Part shown: positions 17,229 through 26,324 of the stretch, piece by piece
How the letters are laid out: every line of letters starts with the position of its first letter
Position numbering within the stretch: the first letter of the stretch is position 1
Assembly: GCA_020637595.1 (NCBI GenBank)
Contig: JACKKE010000015.1
Location: forward strand, 16,704-80,703
DNA: 64,000 nucleotides
Direction of reading: 5' to 3'
Source: Rhodobacter sp.
GTDB taxonomy: Bacteria; Pseudomonadota; Alphaproteobacteria; Rhodobacterales; Rhodobacteraceae
Notes under the pieces: model-generated
Database searches by the model: none
Told to the model about the DNA's origin: nothing
Seen by the model: the letters and a program-made list of their open reading frames with translations, nothing else
Program-made: the position numbers and the translations under genes

Positions 17229-18062
17229 TCAGTCTGCGACTACCAGCAGTTCGGCGGTGATGCACAGGCCGTTGTGGCCGGGTTCCAGCCAGCCTTTGTG
17301 ATAGCTCCCGGAGAGCGTGACGATTTCCGCCTCGATCTGGGCGACCCCGGCCTCGATGCGGCCCTGGGTCAGCAGGATCTCGGTGGCAAAGCTGTCGATC
17401 GGCGGCTGTCCACGCAGCAGTGGGTGCACCAGCGAGCCGAGGCCCAGAACCCGGCCGCGGGTGATCCCGGCCTCGGCCGCGGCCTGAACCAAAGCCGCGC
17501 CCATGTCCTGATTGGGTCTGAGCGTGATCAGCGCGGCTCCGGTGCCGCCACCGCAGGCGACCGGCTGGTTCAGGGGAAAGCGGGTCTCAGGATCTTGCTG
17601 CACCTCGAAGCGCGCGCCGCGGATCGCCCAGCCGCAGGCCCGTGTCGGCCCGGCCAGCCGCGACTCCAACGGCAGGATGTGGCCGAAATCCGGCCCCTGC
17701 CAGCCGGGCGCGGCGAACTGGCCGTGGCCATGCAGCCAGGCGCTGCCGTCCTTGCGCGCGGCGTGCAGGCCCAGGTGATGAATACGCCCCGCGCCCATCC
17801 GGTGCGGGCCGGCATACCAGGCAGCATGCTGGCCGGTGGGATCGCTGCCGGGCACGACGAAATCGAGGTTCGCCAGCGGCGCGTCCTCGATCACCAGCCA
17901 ACCGCCGTCGTAACCGGCCAGCGCCAGCGCCACCGATTGCGCCAGCGTCTCGGCCTTGGGCAGGATCAGGTCGACGGGTTCGGCGCTGCAGGGCAGGGCG
18001 GCCCAGCGTTTCGCGGGCGCGGGGCCGGGATGGGTCAGCGTGCCGATCACCGGACGGGTCAT
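17229..18062 (-). CDS. PPC (DUF296) domain protein
   Basis: This 277-residue protein starts at ATG 18062, overlapping the acyl-CoA synthetase stop. Two PPC-like halves are visible: one around LHGHGQFAAPGWQGPDFGHI (residues ~118-140), and one with NQDMGAALVQAAAEAGITRG and GLGSLVHPLLRG (residues ~195-225). PPC domains occur in AT-hook proteins and in bacterial stand-alone proteins thought to bind DNA or small ligands. It is the third gene of an operon with the thiolase and acyl-CoA synthetase, which argues for a metabolic role here. The function is unknown. It ends 35 bp from the last CRISPR repeat. Confidence 0.75.
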   Translation of the reverse strand: MTRPVIGTLTHPGPAPAKRWAALPCSAEPVDLILPKAETLAQSVALALAGYDGGWLVIEDAPLANLDFVVPGSDPTGQHAAWYAGPHRMGAGRIHHLGLHAARKDGSAWLHGHGQFAAPGWQGPDFGHILPLESRLAGPTRACGWAIRGARFEVQQDPETRFPLNQPVACGGGTGAALITLRPNQDMGAALVQAAAEAGITRGRVLGLGSLVHPLLRGQPPIDSFATEILLTQGRIEAGVAQIEAEIVTLSGSYHKGWLEPGHNGLCITAELLVVAD

Positions 18063-19657
18063 TCCGGCGGCACCTGACCACGCGCGGTCAGTTCCTCGCG
18101 GATCATCTTCTTGGTGATCTTGCCATAGGCCGATTTCGGCATCTCGTCCCAGAACACGACATGCTGGGGCATCTTGTAGCGCGCGACCTTGTCGCCCAGC
18201 CAGCCCAGAAGTTCCCCGGCCGCGACGGGGGCCGAGCAGACGCAGACCGCCATGCCGACCTCGCCCCATTTGCGGTTCGGCACGCCCAGCACCGCGACCT
18301 CGGAGATCGCCGGGTGCAGCAGGATCTTTTCCTCGATCTCGCGCGGATAGATGTTCGACCCGCCCGAGATATACATGTCCGACGCCCGCCCGGTCAGATA
18401 GACAAAGCCCTGCTCGTCCATGTGCCCCAGATCGCCGGTGCGGAACCAGCCGTCGCGGAAGGATTTGGCGTTGGCGTCGGGGTTGTTGAAATAGCCTGCA
18501 AAGACCGCCGGGCCGGTCGCGCAGATCTCGCCGGTTTCCAGGGGGGCGCATTCGGTCCCGTCCTCGCGCTGGACCATCACCTGCATCCCGGTGCGGGCAA
18601 AGCCGCAGGTGCCCAGTTTCATCTCGCCGGTGGAATGATGGACAGGGGGCAGCACGGTGATGTTGCCGGTGACCTCGCCCAGGCCGAAATACTGCACCAG
18701 CACCGGGCCCAGTTTCTCCAGCGCACTGATCTGGTCGGCGCGATACATCGGCGCGCCGGCATAGATCACATAGCGCAGGCTGGAGTGGTCGTGCTGGTCG
18801 ACCGCCGGGTGCTCGGTCAGCAGCTTCACGATGGTCGGCACGGTGAACATGTTGGTGACACGGTGGCGTTCCACCAGCGACCAGACCTCGGCCGGGTCCA
18901 GTTTCGCGCCGGCGGGCAGGATCGAGGGCACGCCATGCGCGACCTGCGCCAGCTGGTGCACACCCGCGCCGTGGCTGAGCGGCGCGACCACCAGCGAGGC
19001 GTCGGGCGTGCCCCAGTCGGCGCCGGTGCCTGGCATCAGGTCGCACAGGTGGTTGGTGATCACGAATCCCATCTGGCCGTGGGTCAGCACGGCGGCCTTG
19101 GGCCGGCCAGTGGTGCCCGAGGTGAAGAAGAACCAGCAGGGATCGTCGCGCTGGACCGAGGCCGCGGGGCGCGCGCGGCCCAGATAGGGGGCGATCAGTG
19201 CCTCGTAATCCTCGGCGAAATCGCTTGCGCCGATCGAGATGGTGAAATCGAGGGTCGGGGCGCAGGCCTGCGCGTGCGCCGCGAACTCGGCCCCGACCAA
19301 GAGCCCGCGCGCCTGGCTGAATTCGGCCAGCCAGGCGACGTCGTCGGGCGTCTGGCGGAAGTTCGCGGGCACCCAGACGCAGCCGGCGCGCCAGCAGCCG
19401 AACATCGCTTCGAACATCTGGTTGTTGTTGGCGGACTGAACCAGAATCCGGTCGCCCTTGCGCACGTCGAACCGTTCGATCAACGCCTCGGCAAAGGCGG
19501 CAGCGCGGGCCTCCATTTGTGCCCAGCTCCAGGACTGATCGCCCCAGATGAAGCCCGGCGCGTCCGGGTGGCGGCGGGCGATGTCGGTCAGGAAATGCGA
19601 CAGGTTCATCACCCGGGTCGAAGCCGGGGTGATGCCGTCCGACAGATCCACCCTCAT
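18059..19657 (-). CDS. AMP-forming acyl-CoA synthetase
   Basis: This 532-residue ANL-superfamily enzyme has the P-loop-like motif FFFTSGTTGRPKAAVLTH (residues ~175-195), YFGLGEVTG, and the hinge region WFRTGDLGHMDEQGFVYLTGR. The C-terminal catalytic Lys lies in EMPKSAYGKITKKMI. It activates a carboxylic acid to its CoA thioester in the cytoplasm; chain length is not predictable. It overlaps both the thiolase gene (19654-19657) and the PPC-domain gene (18059-18062) through ATGA junctions. Confidence 0.92.
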   Translation of the reverse strand: MRVDLSDGITPASTRVMNLSHFLTDIARRHPDAPGFIWGDQSWSWAQMEARAAAFAEALIERFDVRKGDRILVQSANNNQMFEAMFGCWRAGCVWVPANFRQTPDDVAWLAEFSQARGLLVGAEFAAHAQACAPTLDFTISIGASDFAEDYEALIAPYLGRARPAASVQRDDPCWFFFTSGTTGRPKAAVLTHGQMGFVITNHLCDLMPGTGADWGTPDASLVVAPLSHGAGVHQLAQVAHGVPSILPAGAKLDPAEVWSLVERHRVTNMFTVPTIVKLLTEHPAVDQHDHSSLRYVIYAGAPMYRADQISALEKLGPVLVQYFGLGEVTGNITVLPPVHHSTGEMKLGTCGFARTGMQVMVQREDGTECAPLETGEICATGPAVFAGYFNNPDANAKSFRDGWFRTGDLGHMDEQGFVYLTGRASDMYISGGSNIYPREIEEKILLHPAISEVAVLGVPNRKWGEVGMAVCVCSAPVAAGELLGWLGDKVARYKMPQHVVFWDEMPKSAYGKITKKMIREELTARGQVPPE

Positions 19658-20823
19658 TTCACGCGTTCCAGGATCGAGCAGTAATTGGCGACCGCGACCC
19701 CACCCATGTTGAAGACCCCGCCGATGCGCGCGTCTTTGACCGCCATGTCGCCGGCCTCGCCCGCCAGCTGCATCGCCGCCATGACATGCATCGACACGCC
19801 GGTGGCGCCGATCGGGTGCCCCTTGGACTTCAGCCCGCCCGAGGGGTTCACCGGCAGACGCCCGTCCTTGGCGGTGATCCCCTCGCGGATCACGCGGTGA
19901 CCCTGCCCGCGCTCGGCCAGACCCATCGCCTCGTATTCCAGCATCTCGGCGACGGTGAAGCAGTCATGCGTCTCGACAAAGTTCAGATCGTCCAGCGACA
20001 GCCCCGCCTGATCCAGCGCACCCTTCCACGCCAGACGCGCGCCGGCGAATTCCAGCACGTCGCGCTTGGACATCGGCAGGAATTCGTTGGTCTGGACGCG
20101 CCCGCGGAAGGCGATGGCGCGTTTCAGATCCCTGGCGGTTTCTTCATCGGCCAGCACCAGGATCGCCGCGCCGTCCGAGACCAGCGAACAATCGGTGCGC
20201 CTGAGCGGCCCGGCGACATGGGGGTTCTTGTCGCTGGCGGTGTTGCAGAACTCGAACCCGAAATCCTTGCGCATATGGGCATAGGGGTTGGCCATGCCGT
20301 TCGCGTGGTTCTTGGCGGCGATCATCGCCAGCGCGTCGGACTGGTCGCCATACCGCTGGAAATAGCTGCCGGCGATCTTGCCAAAGAGCCCGGCAAAACC
20401 CGCGGGCACGTCGCCCTCTTCCTTGAAATAGGACGCACCCAGCAGGATGTCGCCAACCTCGGCGGTGGGGGTCGCGGTCATCTTTTCCGCGCCGACCACC
20501 AGCGCGATCCGCCCGCGCCCGGCCTCGATGAAATCCATCGCGCCATAGAGCGCGGCCGAGCCGGTGGCGCAGGCGTTCTCATAGCGGATCGCCGGGACGT
20601 GGCGCAGCCGGTCATCGGCCAGCGCGACCAGCGCGGCCTGGAAATCCTGCCGGCTGAACCCGCCGTTGAACACGCCGACGAAGATGCCGTCGACATCCTC
20701 GGCACTGACGCCCGCGTGCTCGAGCGCAGGGGCCAGGATGCCGGCGATCAGGGATTCTGTGTCGGGCTCGGCGGCCTTGCCGAAATGCGAATGGCTCCAG
20801 CCGACGATCTGCGCGCGGGGCAT
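19654..20823 (-). CDS. Thiolase-family acetyl-CoA acetyltransferase (SCP-x-like)
   Basis: This 389-residue thiolase-fold protein has the nucleophilic Cys in YENACATGSAAL (near residue 90), the His of FVETHDCFTVAEMLEYE, and NPSGGLKSKGHPIGATG near residue 340. The ETHDCF form of the second motif is typical of the SCP-x/lipid-transfer thiolase subgroup, not the classic GHP-C pair. It is the first gene of the operon with the acyl-CoA synthetase and PPC-domain protein. It is likely involved in beta-oxidation of an unusual acid. Confidence 0.9.
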   Translation of the reverse strand: MPRAQIVGWSHSHFGKAAEPDTESLIAGILAPALEHAGVSAEDVDGIFVGVFNGGFSRQDFQAALVALADDRLRHVPAIRYENACATGSAALYGAMDFIEAGRGRIALVVGAEKMTATPTAEVGDILLGASYFKEEGDVPAGFAGLFGKIAGSYFQRYGDQSDALAMIAAKNHANGMANPYAHMRKDFGFEFCNTASDKNPHVAGPLRRTDCSLVSDGAAILVLADEETARDLKRAIAFRGRVQTNEFLPMSKRDVLEFAGARLAWKGALDQAGLSLDDLNFVETHDCFTVAEMLEYEAMGLAERGQGHRVIREGITAKDGRLPVNPSGGLKSKGHPIGATGVSMHVMAAMQLAGEAGDMAVKDARIGGVFNMGGVAVANYCSILERVK

Positions 20824-20957
20824 GGCGAACTCCTCCTCATGTCTGGGCAGGAATGCAACACATTGCGCGGGCTTTGCCCAGAGGGTCTGCGCAGATTGCG
20901 TGCCCGCTGGACAGCGCGCGGGGGCGTGCCCTATCCCGGTGGGGTCGGGGGTGAAGC

Positions 20958-21923
20958 ATGACCAAGGCGAAGAAAACGCCGCAGATCGACGCCGTTGCGA
21001 TCGGCCGCAACGAAGGCGCGCGGCTGGTCGCCTGCCTGCAGTCGCTGCAAGGCCAGGTGCGCCGCATCGTCTATGTCGATTCGGGCTCGACCGATGGCAG
21101 CATCGAAGCCGCGCGGGCCGCGGGCGCGACGGTGGTCGAGCTGGACATGACCCGCCCCTTTACCGCCGCGCGGGCGCGCAACGCGGGGCTCAAGGTGCTG
21201 GCCGCCGATCCGCCCGATTACGTCCAGTTCATCGACGGCGACTGCATCCTGCGCGACGGCTGGATCGCCGCCGCCACCAAGGTGCTGGCCGGCAACCTGC
21301 GCGCCGCCGTCGTCTGCGGCCGGCGGCGCGAGCAACACCCCGAGGCGAGCGTCTATAACACGCTGATCGACGCCGAATGGGATACCCCCGTGGGCGAGGC
21401 CCGGGCCTGCGGCGGCGACGCGCTGATGCGCTATCAGGCGGTGGCGGCGGTGCGCGGCTATCGCGATGACCTGATCGCCGGCGAGGAGCCGGAACTCTGC
21501 CTGCGGCTGCGCGACAAGGGCTGGACCGTCTGGCGGATCAATGCCGAGATGACCTGGCACGACGCGGCCATCACCCGCTTTGGCCAATGGTGGAAGCGCA
21601 CCGAACGCGCCGGCCATGCCTTTGCCGAGGGCGCGGCACGGTTTTCCACCCCGCAGACGCCGCATTGGCAGGCCGAGGTGCGCCGGATCTGGATCTGGGG
21701 CGTGGCGATCCCGCTGATCGCTGTTCTGGGATCGCTGCTGCACCCGGCGGCGGTGCTGGTGGTGCTGGCCTATCCGCTGCAGATCCTGCGGCTGAAGGGG
21801 CGGATGGGCTGGGCGGGCGCGGTGTTCAACACGCTGGGGAAATTCCCCGAGGCGGTTGGTGCGCTGCGGTTCTACCTGCGGCGGTTGAGCCGGACCGAGG
21901 CGCGGCTGATCGAATACAAGTAG
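20958..21923 (+). CDS. Glycosyltransferase family 2 (ExoM/succinoglycan-type)
   Basis: This 321-residue GT-A enzyme contains DAVAIGRNEGARLVACLQSL near the start, VYVDSGSTDGSIEAA, and FIDGDCILRDGWI (DXD-like site near residue 95). One or two membrane segments follow residue 235 (IWIWGVAIPLIAVLGSLL, AAVLVVLAYPL). It is separated from the EPS locus by the CRISPR array and lipid operon, so it may serve that pathway or another glycan. It is divergent from the thiolase operon. The dispersed repeat follows it. Confidence 0.88.
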   Translation: MTKAKKTPQIDAVAIGRNEGARLVACLQSLQGQVRRIVYVDSGSTDGSIEAARAAGATVVELDMTRPFTAARARNAGLKVLAADPPDYVQFIDGDCILRDGWIAAATKVLAGNLRAAVVCGRRREQHPEASVYNTLIDAEWDTPVGEARACGGDALMRYQAVAAVRGYRDDLIAGEEPELCLRLRDKGWTVWRINAEMTWHDAAITRFGQWWKRTERAGHAFAEGAARFSTPQTPHWQAEVRRIWIWGVAIPLIAVLGSLLHPAAVLVVLAYPLQILRLKGRMGWAGAVFNTLGKFPEAVGALRFYLRRLSRTEARLIEYK

Positions 21924-21997
21924 GGGCTCCCGCCAGTCGGACGAAGGATCAAAGATCCTCCGCCTCCTGTTGGGCCGTGCTCGCTTCGCGAGCCTTT

Positions 21998-22055
21998 AGG
22001 GGGCTCTGCCCCCGTCGCTGCGCGACTCCCCCGGGATATTTGGGACGCAAAGATG
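21998..22055 (+). repeat. Dispersed intergenic repeat, copy B
   Basis: AGGGGGCTCTGCCCCC forms a hairpin, followed by GCGCGACTCCCCCGG and GATATTTGGGACGCAAAGATG. The order of elements matches the copies at 4041 (inverted), 43236 and 24224. It sits between the convergent GT2 and fghA genes and may terminate one or both of them. Confidence 0.72.
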
Positions 22056-22058
22056 GGG

Positions 22059-22891
22059 TCAGGGGGCGAGGTGGCGGGCGTGCCAGTCGAGATGCGCGCC
22101 CATCAGGCTGCTGATGAAGTAATACGAGTGATCGTAGCCCTCATGCAGGGTCAGCTCGAGCGGCTGGCCGGCCTCGGCGCAGGTCGCACGCAGGCGTTCG
22201 GGCATCAGCTGGGTTTCCAGGAAGCCGTCGGCCGCGCCCTGATCGACGCGCAGCGCCGGGACGCGCGCGCCCGAAGCGATCAGGCGGCAGGCGTCGGAAT
22301 CGGCCCAGGCAGCCGGGTCGGGGCCGAGGTAGCTGCCGAGCGCCTTTTGCCCCCAGGGGCAATCGGTGGGTGCGGCGATCGGCGCAAAGGCCGAGACCGA
22401 GCGGAAGCGCCCGGGGTTGCGCAGCGCGATGGTCAGCGCGCCGTGGCCGCCCATCGAGTGGCCCATGATCGCCTGGCGGTCCATGTCGGCGGGGAAATGC
22501 CGGGCGATCAGCGCCGGCAGTTCGGTCTCGACATAGCTGCGCATGCGGTAATGGCGGTTCCAGGGGGCCTGCGTCGCATCGACGTAGAACCCGGCGCCGA
22601 GGCCGAAATCCCAGGCGCCTTCGGGGTCGTCGGGGACATCCGCCCCGCGCGGCGAGGTGTCGGGGGCGACCAGGATCAGGCCGAGCCGCGCGCAGGCCGC
22701 GCGGAACTCGCCCTTTTCGGTGACATTCGCCCAGGAGCAGGTCAGCCCCGAGAGATACCAGACCACCGGGCGCGGGCCGGTGGCGTCGGGCAGGAAGACC
22801 GAGACCTCCATCGGGGTTCCGGTTTCGGCGCTGTCGTGGCGCCAGACTTCCTGCCAGCCGCCGTGGCTGCGCCAGCGTTGCAGGCGCTCCA

Positions 22892-22892
<1 letters not shown>
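22059..22892 (-). CDS. fghA: S-formylglutathione hydrolase
   Basis: This 277-residue alpha/beta hydrolase of the esterase D family has the nucleophile elbow GHSMGGHGAL (near residue 147), oxyanion region YLSGLTCSWANVTEKG near residue 45, and the catalytic His in EGYDHSYYFI near residue 258. It hydrolyses S-formylglutathione to formate and glutathione, the second step of glutathione-dependent formaldehyde oxidation. Its start overlaps by one base the stop of the dehydrogenase gene that performs the first step. Confidence 0.95.
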
Positions 22893-24001
<1,109 letters not shown>

Positions 24002-24223
24002 CGGTGTCCTCCCGGTTGACTGGTTTGGCCGACCCTAGCCGCTGTGGCGAGGCAGTGACAATGCTTGTTGCGACCGGGTGGGGGTCGGGGGCGACAGGGG
24101 GCTGCGGGGTGCTGCCGCACTCTGGTGCGGATTTGAAAATCCGCGCCGCCGTTTGGCGGGGGCGCGGCTGCGCCGCGCGGGGGTGCCCAGGGGGCTGGGT
24201 GCGTCGCGGGCGACAGGCGGGGT

Positions 24224-24248
24224 TTGCGTATTTTTGACAAGGTGAATG
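24224..24248 (+). repeat. Dispersed intergenic repeat, degenerate copy D, in a 295-bp gene-free stretch
   Basis: The stretch 24002-24296 between the divergent adhC and HDAC-like genes has no gene. Its right part is very G+C-rich (CGGCTGCGCCGCGCGGG near 24167) and ends in GCGTATTTTTGACAAGGTGAA, which matches the 3' end of the repeat copies at 43278-43296 and 4041. The rest must hold promoters for both genes; I see no clear boxes. Confidence 0.5.
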
Positions 24249-24296
24249 GGGGATCGGGGATTGCGGGCGGCAAGGGCGCGGCCTAGCCTCGCGGGC

Positions 24297-25232
24297 ATGA
24301 GCACCGCGTTTTTCACCGACCCCGCCTGTCTGACCCATGTCACGCCGAACGGCCATCCCGAGCGGGTGGACCGGCTGCGCGAGATTCTGTCGGTGCTGTC
24401 CGGGCCCGAATTCGACGCGCTGGTGCGTCGCGAGGCCGGGCCGGCGCCGGAAGCCGAGTTGCTGCGCTGCCATCCGCAGGCCTATGTCGATGCGATCCGT
24501 GCGCGCATTCCGACGCTGGGGCTGGAGCAGCTGGATGAGGATACCTGGGTGTCCTCGGGCAGCTGGGATGCGGCGCTGGGCGGGGTGGGGGCGCTCAACG
24601 GTGCGCTCGATGCAGTGATGGCGGGCGAGGTGGCGAATGTCTTTGCCGCGATCCGCCCGCCGGGGCACCATGCCGAGACCGCAAAGCCGATGGGGTTCTG
24701 CCTGTTCGGCAATATTGCCATCGCGGCAAAGCGGGCGCTGGACCATCACCGGCTGAGCCGCGTGGCGGTGCTGGATTTCGACGTGCATCACGGCAACGGC
24801 ACGCAGGATCTGCTGTGGTCAGAGCCGCGGACGCTGTTTGTCAGCAGCCATCAGTTCCCGCTCTGGCCCGGGACCGGGCGGGCGGAAGAGCGTGGCGCGC
24901 ATGACAATGTGATCAACGTGCCGATTGCGCCGCACAGTGGGGGCGACGTGTTCCGCGCGGCCTGGGAAGAGCAGGTCTTTCCCCGGGTTGATGCCTTCCG
25001 GCCCGAGCTGATCCTGATCTCGGCGGGGTTCGACGCGCATGTCGACGACCCGCTGGCGCAACTGGCGCTGCGCGAGGACGATTTCGACTGGATCACCCGG
25101 CGGATCTGCGACCTGGCGGACACGCACAGCGGCGGGCGGGTGGTCTCGGTGTTGGAAGGGGGCTATAACCTCGACGCGCTGGCGGCTTCGACCGCGGTGC
25201 ATGTCAAGGTTTTGATGGAGCGGGGCGCATGA
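24297..25232 (+). CDS. Histone-deacetylase-family (acetoin utilisation/APAH-like) amidohydrolase
   Basis: This 311-residue protein has the HDAC zinc-hydrolase signatures AIRPPGHHAE (charge-relay His pair near residue 123), VLDFDVHHGNGTQDLL (zinc Asp/His near residue 160) and ISAGFDAHVDDPL (zinc Asp near residue 242). Bacterial members deacetylate small molecules such as acetylpolyamines or acetylated proteins; the substrate here is unknown. ATG 24297 gives the usual N-terminus with THVTPNGHPERVDRL. It overlaps xseB by 4 bp. This gene order ahead of xseB-ispA-dxs is one I have seen as common in Rhodobacterales. Confidence 0.92.
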   Translation: MSTAFFTDPACLTHVTPNGHPERVDRLREILSVLSGPEFDALVRREAGPAPEAELLRCHPQAYVDAIRARIPTLGLEQLDEDTWVSSGSWDAALGGVGALNGALDAVMAGEVANVFAAIRPPGHHAETAKPMGFCLFGNIAIAAKRALDHHRLSRVAVLDFDVHHGNGTQDLLWSEPRTLFVSSHQFPLWPGTGRAEERGAHDNVINVPIAPHSGGDVFRAAWEEQVFPRVDAFRPELILISAGFDAHVDDPLAQLALREDDFDWITRRICDLADTHSGGRVVSVLEGGYNLDALAASTAVHVKVLMERGA

Positions 25233-25465
25233 AGCCGGTCAGCGAGATGTCCTTTGAGGAAGCCCTGCGCGAGCTGGAGCAGGTGGTGGGCCAGCTGGAA
25301 AGCGGCACCGTGGACCTGGAGAACTCGATCAAGATCTATGAGCGTGGCGCGGATCTGAAGAAGCATTGCGAGGCGAAGCTGGCGCAGGCGCAGGCGCGGA
25401 TCGAGCAGATCACCCTGGCGGAAGGTGGGCAGCCTGCGGGCACTGCGCCCTTCGACGCGAAATGA
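25229..25465 (+). CDS. xseB: Exodeoxyribonuclease VII small subunit
   Basis: This 78-residue helical protein contains SFEEALRELEQVVGQLESGTV and LENSIKIYERGADLKKHCEAKL, the standard XseB coiled-coil core. It associates with the XseA large subunit (not in this window) to degrade single-stranded DNA. It is translationally coupled on both sides: its ATG overlaps the HDAC-like stop and its stop overlaps the ispA start (ATGA at 25462). Confidence 0.96.
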   Translation: MKPVSEMSFEEALRELEQVVGQLESGTVDLENSIKIYERGADLKKHCEAKLAQAQARIEQITLAEGGQPAGTAPFDAK

Positions 25466-26313
25466 CCTTTCCCGAGGCCTTGGCATCGGCGGGCGCGGCG
25501 GTGGCCGGGCGGCTGGAGGCCGCGCTGGCGGAGTTGCCCGAAAGCCGGGTGCGCGATGCGATGGCGCATGCGGTTCATGGCGGCAAGGGGCTGCGCGGGT
25601 TTCTGGTGCTGGAAAGCTGTGCGCTGCACGGGATCGGGCGCGACACGGCACTGACCGCGGCGGCGGCGATCGAGGCGATGCACGCCTATTCGCTGGTCCA
25701 TGACGATCTGCCGGCGATGGATGACGACGACCTGCGCCGGGGCCGGCCCACCGTGCACATCGCCTTTGACGAGGCGACGGCGATCCTGGCGGGCGATGCC
25801 TTGCAGGCGCTGGCCTTTGACCTGGCGGCGCAGACCGGCAGTGCGGTGTTGGTGCGCGGGCTGGCGCGGGCTGCCGGGGCCGAGGGGATGGTGCTGGGGC
25901 AGGCGCTGGACATTGCCGCCGAGACCGCGCCCGCGCCGCTGACGCTGGATCAGATCGTCCATCTGCAGCAAGGCAAGACCGGCGCCTTGTTTGGCTGGTC
26001 CTGCACCGCGGGGCCGGTTCTGGCCGGGGCCGAGTCCGCGCCGCTGGTGGCCTATGCGGCGGCGCTGGGGCTGGCGTTCCAGATCGCCGACGACATTCTG
26101 GATTGTGAGGGTGACGCGCAAACTGCCGGAAAACGGCTGCAAAAGGATGCGCAGGCGGGCAAGGCGACCTTTGTCTCGTTGTTGGGGCTGGAACCGGCCC
26201 GCGCCCGTGCGGCAGGATTGGTGTCTGCGGCCTGCGACGCGCTGGCACCCTATGGCGGCGGGGCCGAATCCTTGCGAGAGGCGGCTCGGTTCGTTATCAG
26301 CCGCGACAAGTGA
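25462..26313 (+). CDS. ispA: Polyprenyl (farnesyl) diphosphate synthase
   Basis: This 283-residue all-alpha isoprenyl diphosphate synthase has GGKGLRGFLVLES near residue 38. The first aspartate-rich motif is DDLPAMDDDDLRRG (residues ~81-94) and the second is QIADDILDCEGD near residue 212. It condenses DMAPP/GPP with IPP to make farnesyl diphosphate. The CLD-type chain-length region (SLVHDDLPAMD with a bulky context) fits a short-chain enzyme. It starts in the xseB stop and is followed 11 bp later by dxs. Confidence 0.94.
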   Translation: MTFPEALASAGAAVAGRLEAALAELPESRVRDAMAHAVHGGKGLRGFLVLESCALHGIGRDTALTAAAAIEAMHAYSLVHDDLPAMDDDDLRRGRPTVHIAFDEATAILAGDALQALAFDLAAQTGSAVLVRGLARAAGAEGMVLGQALDIAAETAPAPLTLDQIVHLQQGKTGALFGWSCTAGPVLAGAESAPLVAYAAALGLAFQIADDILDCEGDAQTAGKRLQKDAQAGKATFVSLLGLEPARARAAGLVSAACDALAPYGGGAESLREAARFVISRDK

Positions 26314-26324
26314 CCGGAGGTTCC

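Noticed and set aside
18063..19046. Minus-strand extension of the PPC-domain gene through the acyl-CoA synthetase
   Set aside because: The added part is an out-of-frame reading of the acyl-CoA synthetase; the real start is ATG 18062, overlapping the synthetase stop.
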